Origin: Coprococcus sp.
Lineage (GTDB): Bacteria > Bacillota > Clostridia > Lachnospirales > Lachnospiraceae
Reading direction: 5' to 3'
Assembly (NCBI GenBank): GCA_016297495.1
Contig: JAEDGN010000002.1
Coordinates: 27,472-91,471 of the forward strand
Length of the DNA: 64,000 bases
Shown here: piece by piece, positions 9,212 through 18,496 of the stretch
How positions within the stretch are numbered: position 1 is the stretch's first letter
Layout of the letters: each line of letters opens with the position of its first letter
Notes under the pieces: generated by a model
The model's database searches: none
Told to the model about the DNA's origin: nothing
Seen by the model: only the letters and a program-made list of their open reading frames with translations
Program-made: the position numbers and the translations under genes

Positions 9212-9240
9212 ATTATAAATGTAATTTTGTTTTAAGTCAA
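9212..9240 (-). promoter_or_regulatory. Promoter of the Panacea pair
   Basis: On the minus strand TTGACT (9240-9235) and TATAAT (9217-9212) are separated by 17 bp, about 100 bp upstream of the Panacea start in a very AT-rich stretch. Confidence 0.65.
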
Positions 9241-9310
9241 TAAAAAATTATATTAACATAAATACTTTTTATTTGTTACAGATTTTATTAATCAGAGCTT
9301 ATTTGTTGAA

Positions 9311-10447
9311 TTATATTTCTGCAATCTCCCTGACTGCCTGTATGGCGATGTCTGTTTCTTCTTCTGTGTTAAAATATGAGAAGCTGAATCGAACGGCGCC
9401 CTGTCGGGCCGTTCCCATGGCCTCATGCATGAGAGGTGCGCAATGGGCGCCGGAGCGGACGCAGATTTCGTAATCTTCCCAGAGAATATCACTGACCTGG
9501 GCGGAGTTCATATTGCCGATGTTCAGAGATACGATAGGGGCTCGCAGATCTGCATCCAGGTCGCCATAGAGTGTGACCTGAGGAATGGAGGAGAGTCCCT
9601 TTATAAAGCGGCGCGCCAGCATATCCTCCTTTTTATGAATGGCAGTTACACCGGTTTTATGAATGAAATCCAGTGCAGCGTTCAGACCGGCAATACCATG
9701 TCCGTTCAATGTGCCGGCTTCCAGTGCGGCGGGCATGTCTGACGGGTGGCTTTTATCAAAGCTGTGCACACCGCTGCCGCCTGATTTCAGTGGAGGCAGT
9801 GAGATACCTTCTCTGACATAGATGCCGCCGGTTCCCTGGGGACCCATTAGTCCTTTGTGACCTGTAAAGCAGAGGATGTCAATGCCCATTTTATTGACAT
9901 CAATGGGAATGACTCCGGCAGTTTGAGAAGCGTCCACGATCAAGGTCAGACCGTGTTCCCTCGTAAATGCCGATACACGGGCAATATCCGTGACATTTCC
10001 AGTGAGATTGGAGGCATGGGTTATTACAACGGCTTTTGTATTTTTTCTCAGTGATTTTTCCAGATCATCGTAATCAATATATCCTTTTTGATCGGCATCG
10101 AGAATGGTCAAGTCTGCGCCTTCTTTTGCACAGCGGTAGAGAGGACGGAGCACGGAATTGTGCTCGCAGGCGGTGGTGATGACATGATCACCCGGCTGTA
10201 CAGTGCCTCTTATGGCTGTATTCAATGCTTCTGTGGCATTGCAGGTAAAAGCGATCCTTGCGGGATCAGCAATGCCTAATAATCGGGCCAGCTTTTCTCT
10301 TGTATCATAAATAAGCCGTGAGGCATTCAGGGTCGGTGCATGGGCGCCGCGCCCGGAATTGCCGATGGTGTGGAAGGAACGGCAGACCGCCTTTTCCACC
10401 TGGGGCGGCTTTAAAAATGAGGTTGCAGAAGCATCCATATAGATCAT
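9311..10447 (-). CDS. Cysteine desulfurase family aminotransferase (class V)
   Basis: 378 residues from the ATG at 10447, which follows AAAGGAG; an upstream in-frame ATG has no ribosome site. Class V PLP features are visible: MDASATSFLKPP at the start, ATEALNTAIRG near residue 70, DASQTAG holding the PLP aspartate, and FTGHKGLMGPQGTGG with the Schiff-base lysine. Near the C terminus CVRSGAHCAP contains the loop cysteine that takes sulfur from cysteine. It belongs to the SufS/IscS-like TIGR01977 type. No suf or isc partner lies nearby, so the sulfur acceptor is unknown. Confidence 0.9.
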   Translation of the reverse strand: MIYMDASATSFLKPPQVEKAVCRSFHTIGNSGRGAHAPTLNASRLIYDTREKLARLLGIADPARIAFTCNATEALNTAIRGTVQPGDHVITTACEHNSVLRPLYRCAKEGADLTILDADQKGYIDYDDLEKSLRKNTKAVVITHASNLTGNVTDIARVSAFTREHGLTLIVDASQTAGVIPIDVNKMGIDILCFTGHKGLMGPQGTGGIYVREGISLPPLKSGGSGVHSFDKSHPSDMPAALEAGTLNGHGIAGLNAALDFIHKTGVTAIHKKEDMLARRFIKGLSSIPQVTLYGDLDADLRAPIVSLNIGNMNSAQVSDILWEDYEICVRSGAHCAPLMHEAMGTARQGAVRFSFSYFNTEEETDIAIQAVREIAEI

Positions 10448-10557
10448 ATATTCTATCTCCTTTTTGAGTTTATCCTTTTTTAGTTTATTGTACATTTGTT
10501 TAACCCTGGCTGCAAGTGTAATTGGACACGTAAATACAGCTTAGGCACGTCCGGGTT

Positions 10558-11194
10558 GTGAAAACCCTATTTTTTTGTTACAATAGAATAGAACTTGAAT
10601 CAGATAGTCTTAAATGTTCAGTATTTCCTTCGGAAGGCTGTAATCGTAGAGAGAAGGGAAAGGAATCTTTGGAGAGCATTATACAGGAAATGAGCGAATT
10701 ATCAGAAGACAAAATGAACATTATATACGGTCAGGATGCGGTTACAAAAGAGAAGGTCACAGATTCAAGCTTTGAGATAGACAATAGTACGAATGAAAAA
10801 AATAAGAAATATCATATAGAATGCCAGAGTACTCCGGATGGAAGTATGCTTATTCGGATGTTTGAGTATGATTCCCAGATTGCAATGGATGACGGTGAGT
10901 ATAAGGAGGATCAGGAGTATCCGTGAGGGCTTCAATTTCTCGATGTGTTAAGTATATTTAAACACATTTTGAGTGGCAGTGGTGAATACGATGGGTGGCA
11001 AGGTTTTGGATTATGAGGCCAAGGATATTTTGAGAGCGGGTATACGGGAAGGTATGCAGCAGGGTGAAAAAACGGGCGTCCTTAAGATTTTAGTGGATCT
11101 GGTGCATAAGGGAATTCTGTCTGCTTCTGATGCTGCAGTGGAAGCTGCTGAAAAAGCAAATATAGCTGAGGATGAATTTAAGAAACTTCTATAA
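10558..11194 (+). pseudogene. Rpn/PD-(D/E)XK transposase-like nuclease, decayed
   Basis: Two fragments of one family are visible. Positions 10558-10926 contain KVTDSSFEIDN and YHIECQS...MLIRMFEYDSQIA, the nuclease core of Rpn/YhgA-like proteins, and then stop. After 47 bp a second frame (10973-11194) encodes MGGKVLDYEAKDILRAGIREGMQQGEK, the usual C-terminal tail of the same family. About 100 residues between them are missing, so this is an internal deletion remnant. Rpn proteins are linked to recombination and defence. Both parts are in a poorly coding, AT-rich context before carB. Confidence 0.75.
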
Positions 11195-11257
11195 AAAATT
11201 GTATCGAAGGAAGTACTGAGATAATAATTCAAGACTCGCGGATTCAAGATTCAGTGC

Positions 11258-11323
11258 CCGCCCGGTCATGTAGTTGATCGGGCGGATTGTACTGTAAAAA
11301 GACTGTCACCAATATAGTGACAG
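11258..11323 (+). other. Two hairpins in the 244-bp gap before carB
   Basis: CCGCCCG (11258-11264) pairs with CGGGCGG (11279-11285), and CTGTCAC (11303-11309) pairs with GTGACAG (11317-11323). Neither is followed by a convincing T-tract. The first may end transcription from the Rpn remnant; the second could be a regulator site. No PyrR-type leader motif was recognised. Confidence 0.45.
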
Positions 11324-11384
11324 CTGTTCCATAATAATTATTCTGCATAAAAATACATAAATTTACATTTTTGTAAAAAAACTC

Positions 11385-11414
11385 TTGTAGGTATCATGGT
11401 TTGACATATATAAT
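11385..11414 (+). promoter_or_regulatory. carB promoter
   Basis: TTGTAG (11385-11390) and TATAAT (11409-11414) are separated by 18 bp, with the start codon 25 bp further on. Confidence 0.6.
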
Positions 11415-11438
11415 AGAGTCCGAGGAGGAATTTAAATC

Positions 11439-14400
11439 ATGGCACAGAGAACAGATATTCATAAAGTACTTATTATCGGATCAGGTCCCATTGTCATCGG
11501 ACAGGCCTGTGAGTTCGATTATTCGGGAACCCAGGCCTGCAAGGCATTGAAAAAGCTGGGTTATGAGATTGTTTTGGTGAATTCGAATCCGGCAACGATT
11601 ATGACAGATCCGGAGACAGCAGACGTGACCTATATTGAACCCCTGAATGTGGAGCGTCTGGAGCAGATTATCAAGAAGGAACGCCCTGACGCTCTTCTGC
11701 CGAACCTGGGCGGACAGTCCGGGCTTAATTTATGCGCTGAATTGAATAAAGCGGGAATTCTGGACAAATACAATGTCAAGGTCATTGGAGTCCAGGTGGA
11801 TGCCATCGAACGCGGTGAAGACCGCATTGAATTCAAAAATGCCATGAATAAGCTTGGCATTGAAATGGCAAGGAGCGAAGTGGCCTACAGTGTGGAGGAA
11901 GCGCTTGAGATTGCTGACAGACTGGATTATCCGGTGGTACTGCGCCCGGCTTATACCATGGGCGGCGCCGGCGGCGGTCTTGTCTATAATAAAGAGGAAT
12001 TGAAGACGGTATGTGCCAGAGGTCTGCAGGCCAGCCTGGTGGGTCAGGTTCTGGTGGAGGAATCCATCCTTGGATGGGAGGAGCTGGAGCTGGAGGTTGT
12101 CCGAGACAAGGACAACAATATGATTACCGTATGCTTTATTGAAAATATTGACCCATTGGGTGTGCATACAGGAGATTCTTTTTGTGCCGCCCCAATGCTG
12201 ACTATTTCTGAGGAGTGTCAGAAGCGGCTGCAGGAACAGGCCTATAAGATTGTTGAGTCCGTGCAGGTGATCGGCGGCACCAATGTACAGTTTGCTCATG
12301 ACCCGGTATCGGACCGAATTATTGTTATCGAGATCAATCCGCGTACGTCCCGTTCATCAGCATTGGCTTCCAAGGCAACGGGGTTCCCGATTGCCCTTGT
12401 ATCTGCCATGCTGGCTACCGGTCTGACATTGAAGGATATTCCTTGCGGCAAATATGGTACGCTGGATAAATATGTACCGGACGGAGATTATGTTGTTATC
12501 AAGTTTGCACGCTGGGCTTTCGAGAAGTTCAAAGGTGTGGAAGACAAACTGGGGACTCAGATGCGCGCTGTAGGCGAGGTCATGAGTATCGGCAAGAATT
12601 ATAAAGAAGCTTTTCAGAAGGCTATCCGCAGTCTGGAGACAGGACGTTACGGCCTGGGACATGTGAAGAATTATGACAGCATGACAAAGGATGAACTGCT
12701 GCAGCGTCTTATCACTCCGTCCAGCGATCGTCATTTTATCATGTATGAGGCATTGAGGAAGGGAGCCACAACAGAAGAAATCTATCAGTTGACAAAGGTA
12801 AAGACTTATTTTATCGATCAGATGCGCGAGCTGGTGGAGGAAGAAGAGGAACTGCTGAAGTCAAAAGGTTCCCTTCCTTCGGATGAACTTCTGATTTCCG
12901 CTAAAAAGGACGGTTTTTCTGATAAGTATCTGAGCCAGCTTCTTGAGATTCCAGAGGATACCATCCGTGAGCAGCGTATTGCCCTTGGTGTGGAAGAAGC
13001 CTGGGAAGGTGTCCATGTCAGCGGTACCGAAAACAGCGCCTATTATTATTCCACCTACAATGCAGCGGATAAGAATCCGGTTTCGGAGGATAAGCCAAAG
13101 ATCATGATCCTTGGCGGCGGCCCGAACCGTATCGGACAGGGCATCGAGTTTGACTACTGCTGTGTACATGCTTCCCTGGCATTGAAGAAACTCGGATTCG
13201 AGACGATTATTGTCAACTGTAATCCGGAAACAGTTTCAACGGATTATGATACATCTGATAAATTGTACTTTGAACCGCTGACACTGGAAGATGTGCTGAG
13301 CATATACAAGAAAGAGAAGCCATTGGGCGTTATTGCACAGTTTGGAGGACAGACACCGCTGAATCTGGCAGCCGACCTGGAAAAGAACGGTGTGAAGATT
13401 CTTGGTACCTCCCCTTCTGTTATTGATCTGGCAGAGGATCGTGATCTGTTCCGTGCCATGATGGACAAGCTGGAGATTCCGATGCCGGAATCCGGGATGG
13501 CTACAACAGTGGAAGAGGCGCTGGCTATTGCTGCTGAGATCGGTTATCCGGTCATGGTGCGGCCATCTTATGTTCTTGGCGGACGCGGCATGGAAGTGGT
13601 TTATGATGATGAGAGCATGACTGGCTATATGGAGGCTGCAGTTGGTGTGACACCGGATCGTCCGATTCTCATTGACCGTTTCCTGAATCATGCGATGGAG
13701 TGTGAAGCTGATGCTATCAGCGACGGTACTCATGCCTTTGTGCCGGCAGTTATGGAACATATCGAACTGGCAGGCGTTCATTCCGGTGATTCCGCATGTA
13801 TCATTCCATCACAGCATATATCCGATGAAAATGTGGCTACCATCAAGGAATATACACGAAAGATTGCGGAAGAAATGCATGTCAGAGGTCTTATGAATAT
13901 GCAGTATGCCATTGAGAACGGCAGGGTTTATGTGCTGGAGGCTAATCCGAGAGCTTCCCGTACAGTGCCTCTCGTATCCAAGGTCTGCAATATCCGTATG
14001 GTGCCGATTGCAACGGATATCATTACTTCCGAATTGACAGGAAGACCGTCACCGGTACCGGCTCTGAAAGAGCAGGAGATTCCTTATTATGGCGTGAAGG
14101 AAGCGGTATTCCCGTTCAATATGTTCCCGGAGGTGGATCCGCTTCTCGGACCGGAGATGCGTTCCACCGGCGAGGTTCTGGGGCTGTCTGCATCCAGCGG
14201 TGAAGCCTTCTATAAGGCACAGGAGGCTGCGTCATTGAAACTGCCGATGGAGGGGACAGTGCTCATCTCTGTAAACCGTAAAGATAAAGCAGAGGTTGCG
14301 GAGGTCGCAAAGAAATTCCATGAGGATGGTTTCAGAATCGTGGCAACGGGCAATACCTGTGATTTGATCAATGCTGCCGGTATCCCTGCAGAAAAGGTGA

Positions 14401-14669
14401 AGAAAATCTATGAAGGCAGGCCGAATGTTCTGGATATGATCACCAATGGAAGGATCGATCTGGTGGTTAATTCACCGGTAGGTAAGGAGGGTGTTCATGA
14501 TGACAGCTATCTGCGTAAGGCTGCCATTAAAGCAAAGATCCCTTATATGACCACCATTGCTGCAGCCAGAGCAACGGCAGAAGGCATTGGTTATGTGAAA
14601 GCTCACAGGGAGGATGATGAAGTGGTCAAATCGCTTCAGCAGCTCCATAGTGAAATAAAGGATAAATAA
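11439..14669 (+). CDS. carB: Carbamoyl-phosphate synthase large subunit
   Basis: 1,076 residues, the normal length. It makes carbamoyl phosphate from bicarbonate, ATP and glutamine-derived ammonia for pyrimidine and arginine synthesis. The two homologous ATP-grasp halves are clear: KVLIIGSGPIVIGQACEFDYSG at the start and KIMILGGGPNRIGQGIEFDYCC near residue 555, each followed by a PAYTMGGAGGG or PSYVLGGRG glycine loop. The C-terminal 140 residues form the MGS-like allosteric domain. AGGAGG precedes the ATG. The glutaminase subunit gene carA is absent from the flanks, so the subunits are encoded apart. A very strong hairpin ends the gene. Confidence 0.97.
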   Translation: MAQRTDIHKVLIIGSGPIVIGQACEFDYSGTQACKALKKLGYEIVLVNSNPATIMTDPETADVTYIEPLNVERLEQIIKKERPDALLPNLGGQSGLNLCAELNKAGILDKYNVKVIGVQVDAIERGEDRIEFKNAMNKLGIEMARSEVAYSVEEALEIADRLDYPVVLRPAYTMGGAGGGLVYNKEELKTVCARGLQASLVGQVLVEESILGWEELELEVVRDKDNNMITVCFIENIDPLGVHTGDSFCAAPMLTISEECQKRLQEQAYKIVESVQVIGGTNVQFAHDPVSDRIIVIEINPRTSRSSALASKATGFPIALVSAMLATGLTLKDIPCGKYGTLDKYVPDGDYVVIKFARWAFEKFKGVEDKLGTQMRAVGEVMSIGKNYKEAFQKAIRSLETGRYGLGHVKNYDSMTKDELLQRLITPSSDRHFIMYEALRKGATTEEIYQLTKVKTYFIDQMRELVEEEEELLKSKGSLPSDELLISAKKDGFSDKYLSQLLEIPEDTIREQRIALGVEEAWEGVHVSGTENSAYYYSTYNAADKNPVSEDKPKIMILGGGPNRIGQGIEFDYCCVHASLALKKLGFETIIVNCNPETVSTDYDTSDKLYFEPLTLEDVLSIYKKEKPLGVIAQFGGQTPLNLAADLEKNGVKILGTSPSVIDLAEDRDLFRAMMDKLEIPMPESGMATTVEEALAIAAEIGYPVMVRPSYVLGGRGMEVVYDDESMTGYMEAAVGVTPDRPILIDRFLNHAMECEADAISDGTHAFVPAVMEHIELAGVHSGDSACIIPSQHISDENVATIKEYTRKIAEEMHVRGLMNMQYAIENGRVYVLEANPRASRTVPLVSKVCNIRMVPIATDIITSELTGRPSPVPALKEQEIPYYGVKEAVFPFNMFPEVDPLLGPEMRSTGEVLGLSASSGEAFYKAQEAASLKLPMEGTVLISVNRKDKAEVAEVAKKFHEDGFRIVATGNTCDLINAAGIPAEKVKKIYEGRPNVLDMITNGRIDLVVNSPVGKEGVHDDSYLRKAAIKAKIPYMTTIAAARATAEGIGYVKAHREDDEVVKSLQQLHSEIKDK

Positions 14670-14675
14670 ATCCAC

Positions 14676-14752
14676 CCCCTGTTTTGGTGAACCCCATTCT
14701 GAAAACATGCTCATCGCAAATCGTTTTCAGAATGGGGTCACCAAAACAGGGG
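14676..14752. terminator. Long bidirectional terminator between carB and araC-type gene
   Basis: Arms from 14676 (CCCCTGTTTTGGTGA) and ending 14752 (TCACCAAAACAGGGG) form a stem of about 30 bp around the 16-nt loop ATGCTCATCGCAAATC. The loop and its closing base pairs recur in the terminator at 42302-42363. Confidence 0.9.
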
Positions 14753-14758
14753 CTTTAT

Positions 14759-15634
14759 TTAATTATATTTAACAGGCTGCATATCGCGGTAATCTTTTGG
14801 TGAGATACCGTACTCCTTTTTGAAAGCACGGTAAAAGCTGGAGTAATCACCAAATCCAAAGGTCTGATAGACTTCAGTGATACCGGCTTTCCCTAAAATG
14901 GCTTCCCTGCAAAGGGCAAGCCTTTTTTTGGTTATATACTGATGGATGGAAATGCCGAGATGATCTTTAAAAACATGGGCAATATGGTATTTGCTCACAT
15001 AAAATTCTTCGGCAAGGGTTTCAAGTGAAAGATTTTCATCCAGATGTTCTTCTATATATTCTGTAATCTGCTGGTACAGATCCAGCTCTTCCCGCTGTGA
15101 GCGGGGTACATTTCTTGCATAAATCATGCGGTTCAGGCAAAGAACAAGATCGTTGACGCATAAAGATATCTGAGCGTCCCGGCCGAAATGATCGGAATGC
15201 ATTTCTTCAAGAAGCCGAAGAATCTTCGACTGGACATTGTTGAAGGATATCTTGTCATTGTTAAAGACGTAGTTTTTGCTGGCCTGAACATATTCCATCA
15301 AATAAATATAATCCGGAGACAGCTGTCTGAGATGATCACAATATTCACGGCTGATCCAGAACACAAAGCGCCTGTAAGGGACCTCCGTACTGTGGATGAT
15401 CGGATGATGGGGAACTCCCGGCGGCATAAGAAGAATATCCTCGTGTCTGATAGGGAAAATATCATTTCCGATTTGAATACTGATATCCCCTTCAAGGAAA
15501 AAATAAAATTCATAATAATTATGGCTGTGCAGGTTAACTTTAGAAAGATTATGGTCATTATAATAATAAATTTCGAAGTCCTGAGACACCATATACTGAC
15601 GGGTAATAAATGTTGACTGAAGTTTTTTCTTCAT
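14759..15634 (-). CDS. AraC-family regulator of the uronate operon
   Basis: 291 residues from the ATG at 15634 (AGAGAGG upstream). The N-terminal 110 residues form a cupin-like sensor with HSHNYYEFYFFLEG and PPGVPHHP. The C-terminal 100 residues contain two helix-turn-helices (LSLETLAEEFYVSKYHIAHVF and ITEVYQTFGFGDYSSFYRAFKKEYGISPKDYR). AraC proteins of this kind usually activate sugar catabolism on ligand binding. It diverges from the uxuA operon over a 156-bp gap, so it is very probably the regulator of glucuronate or galacturonate use. Confidence 0.92.
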   Translation of the reverse strand: MKKKLQSTFITRQYMVSQDFEIYYYNDHNLSKVNLHSHNYYEFYFFLEGDISIQIGNDIFPIRHEDILLMPPGVPHHPIIHSTEVPYRRFVFWISREYCDHLRQLSPDYIYLMEYVQASKNYVFNNDKISFNNVQSKILRLLEEMHSDHFGRDAQISLCVNDLVLCLNRMIYARNVPRSQREELDLYQQITEYIEEHLDENLSLETLAEEFYVSKYHIAHVFKDHLGISIHQYITKKRLALCREAILGKAGITEVYQTFGFGDYSSFYRAFKKEYGISPKDYRDMQPVKYN

Positions 15635-15691
15635 ATTTTTCCTCTCTTCGCAAATCGTTTTCTGTTTCAGCATAACATGAAACCGCAATTT

Positions 15692-15748
15692 TTGCAATGT
15701 ATGCAACAATCGCGTCAATGGTCTTTTGCGGGAGGGCGAAGATATAAT
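15692..15748 (+). promoter_or_regulatory. Dyad and -10 element upstream of uxuA
   Basis: TTGCA (15692-15696) and TGCAA (15702-15706) form an inverted repeat. TATAAT at 15743-15748 is a likely -10, with no good -35, which fits an activator-dependent promoter. Confidence 0.45.
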
Positions 15749-15790
15749 TAGGTCAACAAAAGCAACCACTTATTTATAAGAAAGGATGAG

Positions 15791-16873
15791 ATGAAAAATA
15801 TGGAAATGACACTCAGATGGTACGGAAGTAAGTATGATACTGTCACGTTGAAGCAGATCCGCCAGATTCCCGGTGTGACAGGAGTTATTACAACCTTATA
15901 TGATACGGCGCCGGGGGAGGTATGGAGCCGTGAGAGGATCCGGGCAATGAAGTCGGAGGTTGAAGCAGCAGGCCTGCATGTGGCGGGTATTGAGAGCGTC
16001 AATGTTCATGATGCCATCAAGACGGGAGCTCCGGAAAGGGATCAGTACATTGCAAATTATATCGAGACGCTGGAGAACCTCGGAAAAGAGGACATTCATC
16101 TGGTCTGCTATAATTTCATGCCGGTCTTTGACTGGACCAGAACAGAGCTTGCAAGGGTGCGTCCGGATGGTTCTACAGTGCTTGCTTATACCCAGGAAGC
16201 TGTGGATGCTCTTGATCCTGAGAAGATGTTCGACTCTATTGCCGGAGATATGAACGGAACGGTGATGCCGGGATGGGAACCTGAGAGAATGGAGCATGTA
16301 AAGGAGCTGTTTGAGCTGTACAAGGATGTAGATGAAGATAAATTATTCGCTAATCTGAAATATTTCCTTGAAGCAATCATGCCGGTTTGTGACAGGTATG
16401 ACATCAATATGGCCATTCATCCTGATGATCCGGCATGGAGCGTATTCGGCCTGCCGAGAATCATTACCAATAAGAAGAACATCCTTCGCATGATGGAAAT
16501 GGTTGATAATCCTCATAATGGTGTTACCTTCTGTTCCGGTTCCTACGGGACCAATCTGGAGAATGACCTGCCGGATATGATCCGTTCCCTCAAAGGAAGA
16601 ATCCATTTCGCCCATGTGCGCAATCTGAAATTTATCACACCGACCAATTTCGAGGAAGCTGCACATTTGTCCGGTGACGGAACCTTTGATATGTACGAGA
16701 TCATGAAAGCACTGTACGATACCGGTTTTGACGGACCGATCCGGCCGGATCACGGACGAATGATCTGGGATGAAGTAGCTATGCCGGGATACGGACTTTA
16801 TGACCGCGCCCTTGGTGCGACCTATCTGAACGGCCTCTGGGAAGCCATTGAGAAGGGGGCAAAAAGATCATGA
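15791..16873 (+). CDS. uxuA: Mannonate dehydratase
   Basis: 360 residues, normal for UxuA. It dehydrates D-mannonate to 2-keto-3-deoxygluconate. The start MEMTLRWYG and the motifs IPGVTGVIT, HPDDPAW (metal-binding histidine region), CSGSYG, HFAHVRN and PDHGR match the family. AAAGGAT precedes the ATG. The stop overlaps the uxuB start by 4 bp. It is the first gene of a complete hexuronate operon. Confidence 0.96.
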   Translation: MKNMEMTLRWYGSKYDTVTLKQIRQIPGVTGVITTLYDTAPGEVWSRERIRAMKSEVEAAGLHVAGIESVNVHDAIKTGAPERDQYIANYIETLENLGKEDIHLVCYNFMPVFDWTRTELARVRPDGSTVLAYTQEAVDALDPEKMFDSIAGDMNGTVMPGWEPERMEHVKELFELYKDVDEDKLFANLKYFLEAIMPVCDRYDINMAIHPDDPAWSVFGLPRIITNKKNILRMMEMVDNPHNGVTFCSGSYGTNLENDLPDMIRSLKGRIHFAHVRNLKFITPTNFEEAAHLSGDGTFDMYEIMKALYDTGFDGPIRPDHGRMIWDEVAMPGYGLYDRALGATYLNGLWEAIEKGAKRS

Positions 16874-18480
16874 AATTAAATGCTCAGGGTATTGCAGACA
16901 GAAAACAGTGGGAAGAAAAAGGATACGTCCTGCCGCGCTATGACCGCGCAAAGGTCGCTGCGGCAACCAGAGAAAATCCGTTCTGGATCCACTTTGGCGC
17001 AGGTAATATTTTCCGTGCTTTTCAGGCAAATGTAGTACAGAATCTGCTGAATGACGGCATTCTGGACTGCGGTTTGATTGTGGCCGAGGGATTTGATTAT
17101 GAGATCGTGGAAAAAATGAACCGGCCCCATGATGATTACAGCATTCTGGTTACATTGAAGGCAAACGGCAGCGTTGAGAAGACAGTAGTAGGAAGTGTTG
17201 TCGAGTCCTGCATACTTGATTCAGAAAATGAAGCGGAATACGGGCGCCTGAAAGAGATTTTCCGAAAGGATTCCCTTCAGATGGTCTCTTTCACCATAAC
17301 CGAGAAGGGTTACAGTCTTGTTAACGGCAAAGGGGAAATGCTTCCGGCGGTCAGAGAGGATTTTGTAAACGGACCGGAAAAGCCGGTGAGCTATATCGGC
17401 AAGGTGACTTCCCTCCTGTACACACGTTATCTGGCAGGAGAAAAGCCGGTGGCCATGGTCAGCATGGATAACTGCTCCCATAACGGTGATAAATTATATG
17501 CAGCTGTCAGTGCATTTGCAGAGGCATGGACGAAGAATGGCCTTATTGACAAAGGCTTTCTTACTTATGTGAACAGCAAAGATAAAGTGAGCTTTCCATG
17601 GTCCATGATCGATAAAATCACACCGAGACCGGATGCTTCTGTGGAAGCGATTCTTAAAAATGACGGTGTGGAGGAACTGGAGCCGGTCATCACTTCAAAA
17701 AACACCTATGTGGCACCCTTTGTCAATGCGGAGGAATGTGAGTATCTGGTGATCGAGGATGCTTTCCCGAACGGACGGCCGGAACTGGAAAAAGGCGGGC
17801 TGATGTTCACGGACAGGGAAACTGTGGATAAGGTGGAAAAAATGAAGGTATGTACATGCCTGAATCCTCTGCATACAACACTGGCTGTCTTTGGATGCCT
17901 TCTTGGCTATGAGAAAATATCTGATGAGATGAAGGACAGAGAACTGAAGAAGCTGGTGGAGACCATTGGATATAAGGAGGGACTGCCTGTTGTTGTAGAT
18001 CCGGGTGTTCTGGATCCGAAGGAATTCATTGATACAGTGCTGAATGTCCGCATCCCGAATCCGTTTATGCCGGATACACCACAGAGAATCGCGACGGATA
18101 CTTCCCAGAAACTGGCCATTCGTTTCGGTGAGACCATTAAGGCTTATGAGGCAGCACCTGAACTGGATGTAAAATCCCTGAAGCTGATTCCGCTGGTATT
18201 TGCAGGATGGCTCCGGTATCTCATGGCTGTTGACGATGAGGGAAGAAAATTTGAACTCAGCCCGGATCCTCTGCTTGATACGGTATGTCCTTATGTGGCG
18301 GGGCTTGAACTGAAAGAAGATCAGGATGTGGAGTGTGCGGCTGCGCCGGTACTGAGAATGAAGCAGATCTTTGGGGTGGATCTCTATGAGGCAGGTCTGG
18401 CAGAAACTGTTATCGGCTATCTGAAAGAACTGACAGCAGGCGTTGGCGCTGTGCGGGCAACCCTAAAAAAGTACGTGTAA
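16870..18480 (+). CDS. uxuB: Fructuronate reductase (mannitol dehydrogenase family)
   Basis: 536 residues. It reduces D-fructuronate to D-mannonate with NADH. IHFGAGNIFRAFQA near residue 40 is the nucleotide-binding loop. SMDNCSHNGDKL and the catalytic-lysine region FPWSMIDKITPRPD mark the mannitol dehydrogenase family. KVCTCLNPLHTTLAVFGCLLGY replaces the usual LNGTHS-type stretch. Its position between uxuA (4-bp overlap) and uxaC supports the fructuronate role over mannitol or tagaturonate. Confidence 0.92.
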   Translation: MKLNAQGIADRKQWEEKGYVLPRYDRAKVAAATRENPFWIHFGAGNIFRAFQANVVQNLLNDGILDCGLIVAEGFDYEIVEKMNRPHDDYSILVTLKANGSVEKTVVGSVVESCILDSENEAEYGRLKEIFRKDSLQMVSFTITEKGYSLVNGKGEMLPAVREDFVNGPEKPVSYIGKVTSLLYTRYLAGEKPVAMVSMDNCSHNGDKLYAAVSAFAEAWTKNGLIDKGFLTYVNSKDKVSFPWSMIDKITPRPDASVEAILKNDGVEELEPVITSKNTYVAPFVNAEECEYLVIEDAFPNGRPELEKGGLMFTDRETVDKVEKMKVCTCLNPLHTTLAVFGCLLGYEKISDEMKDRELKKLVETIGYKEGLPVVVDPGVLDPKEFIDTVLNVRIPNPFMPDTPQRIATDTSQKLAIRFGETIKAYEAAPELDVKSLKLIPLVFAGWLRYLMAVDDEGRKFELSPDPLLDTVCPYVAGLELKEDQDVECAAAPVLRMKQIFGVDLYEAGLAETVIGYLKELTAGVGAVRATLKKYV

Positions 18481-18496
18481 AAGGGAGAACAGGATA

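Noticed and set aside
11401..11414. TTGACA directly before TATAAT upstream of carB read as -35 and -10
   Set aside because: The two hexamers are only 2 bp apart; TTGTAG at 11385 gives a proper 18-bp spacer instead.
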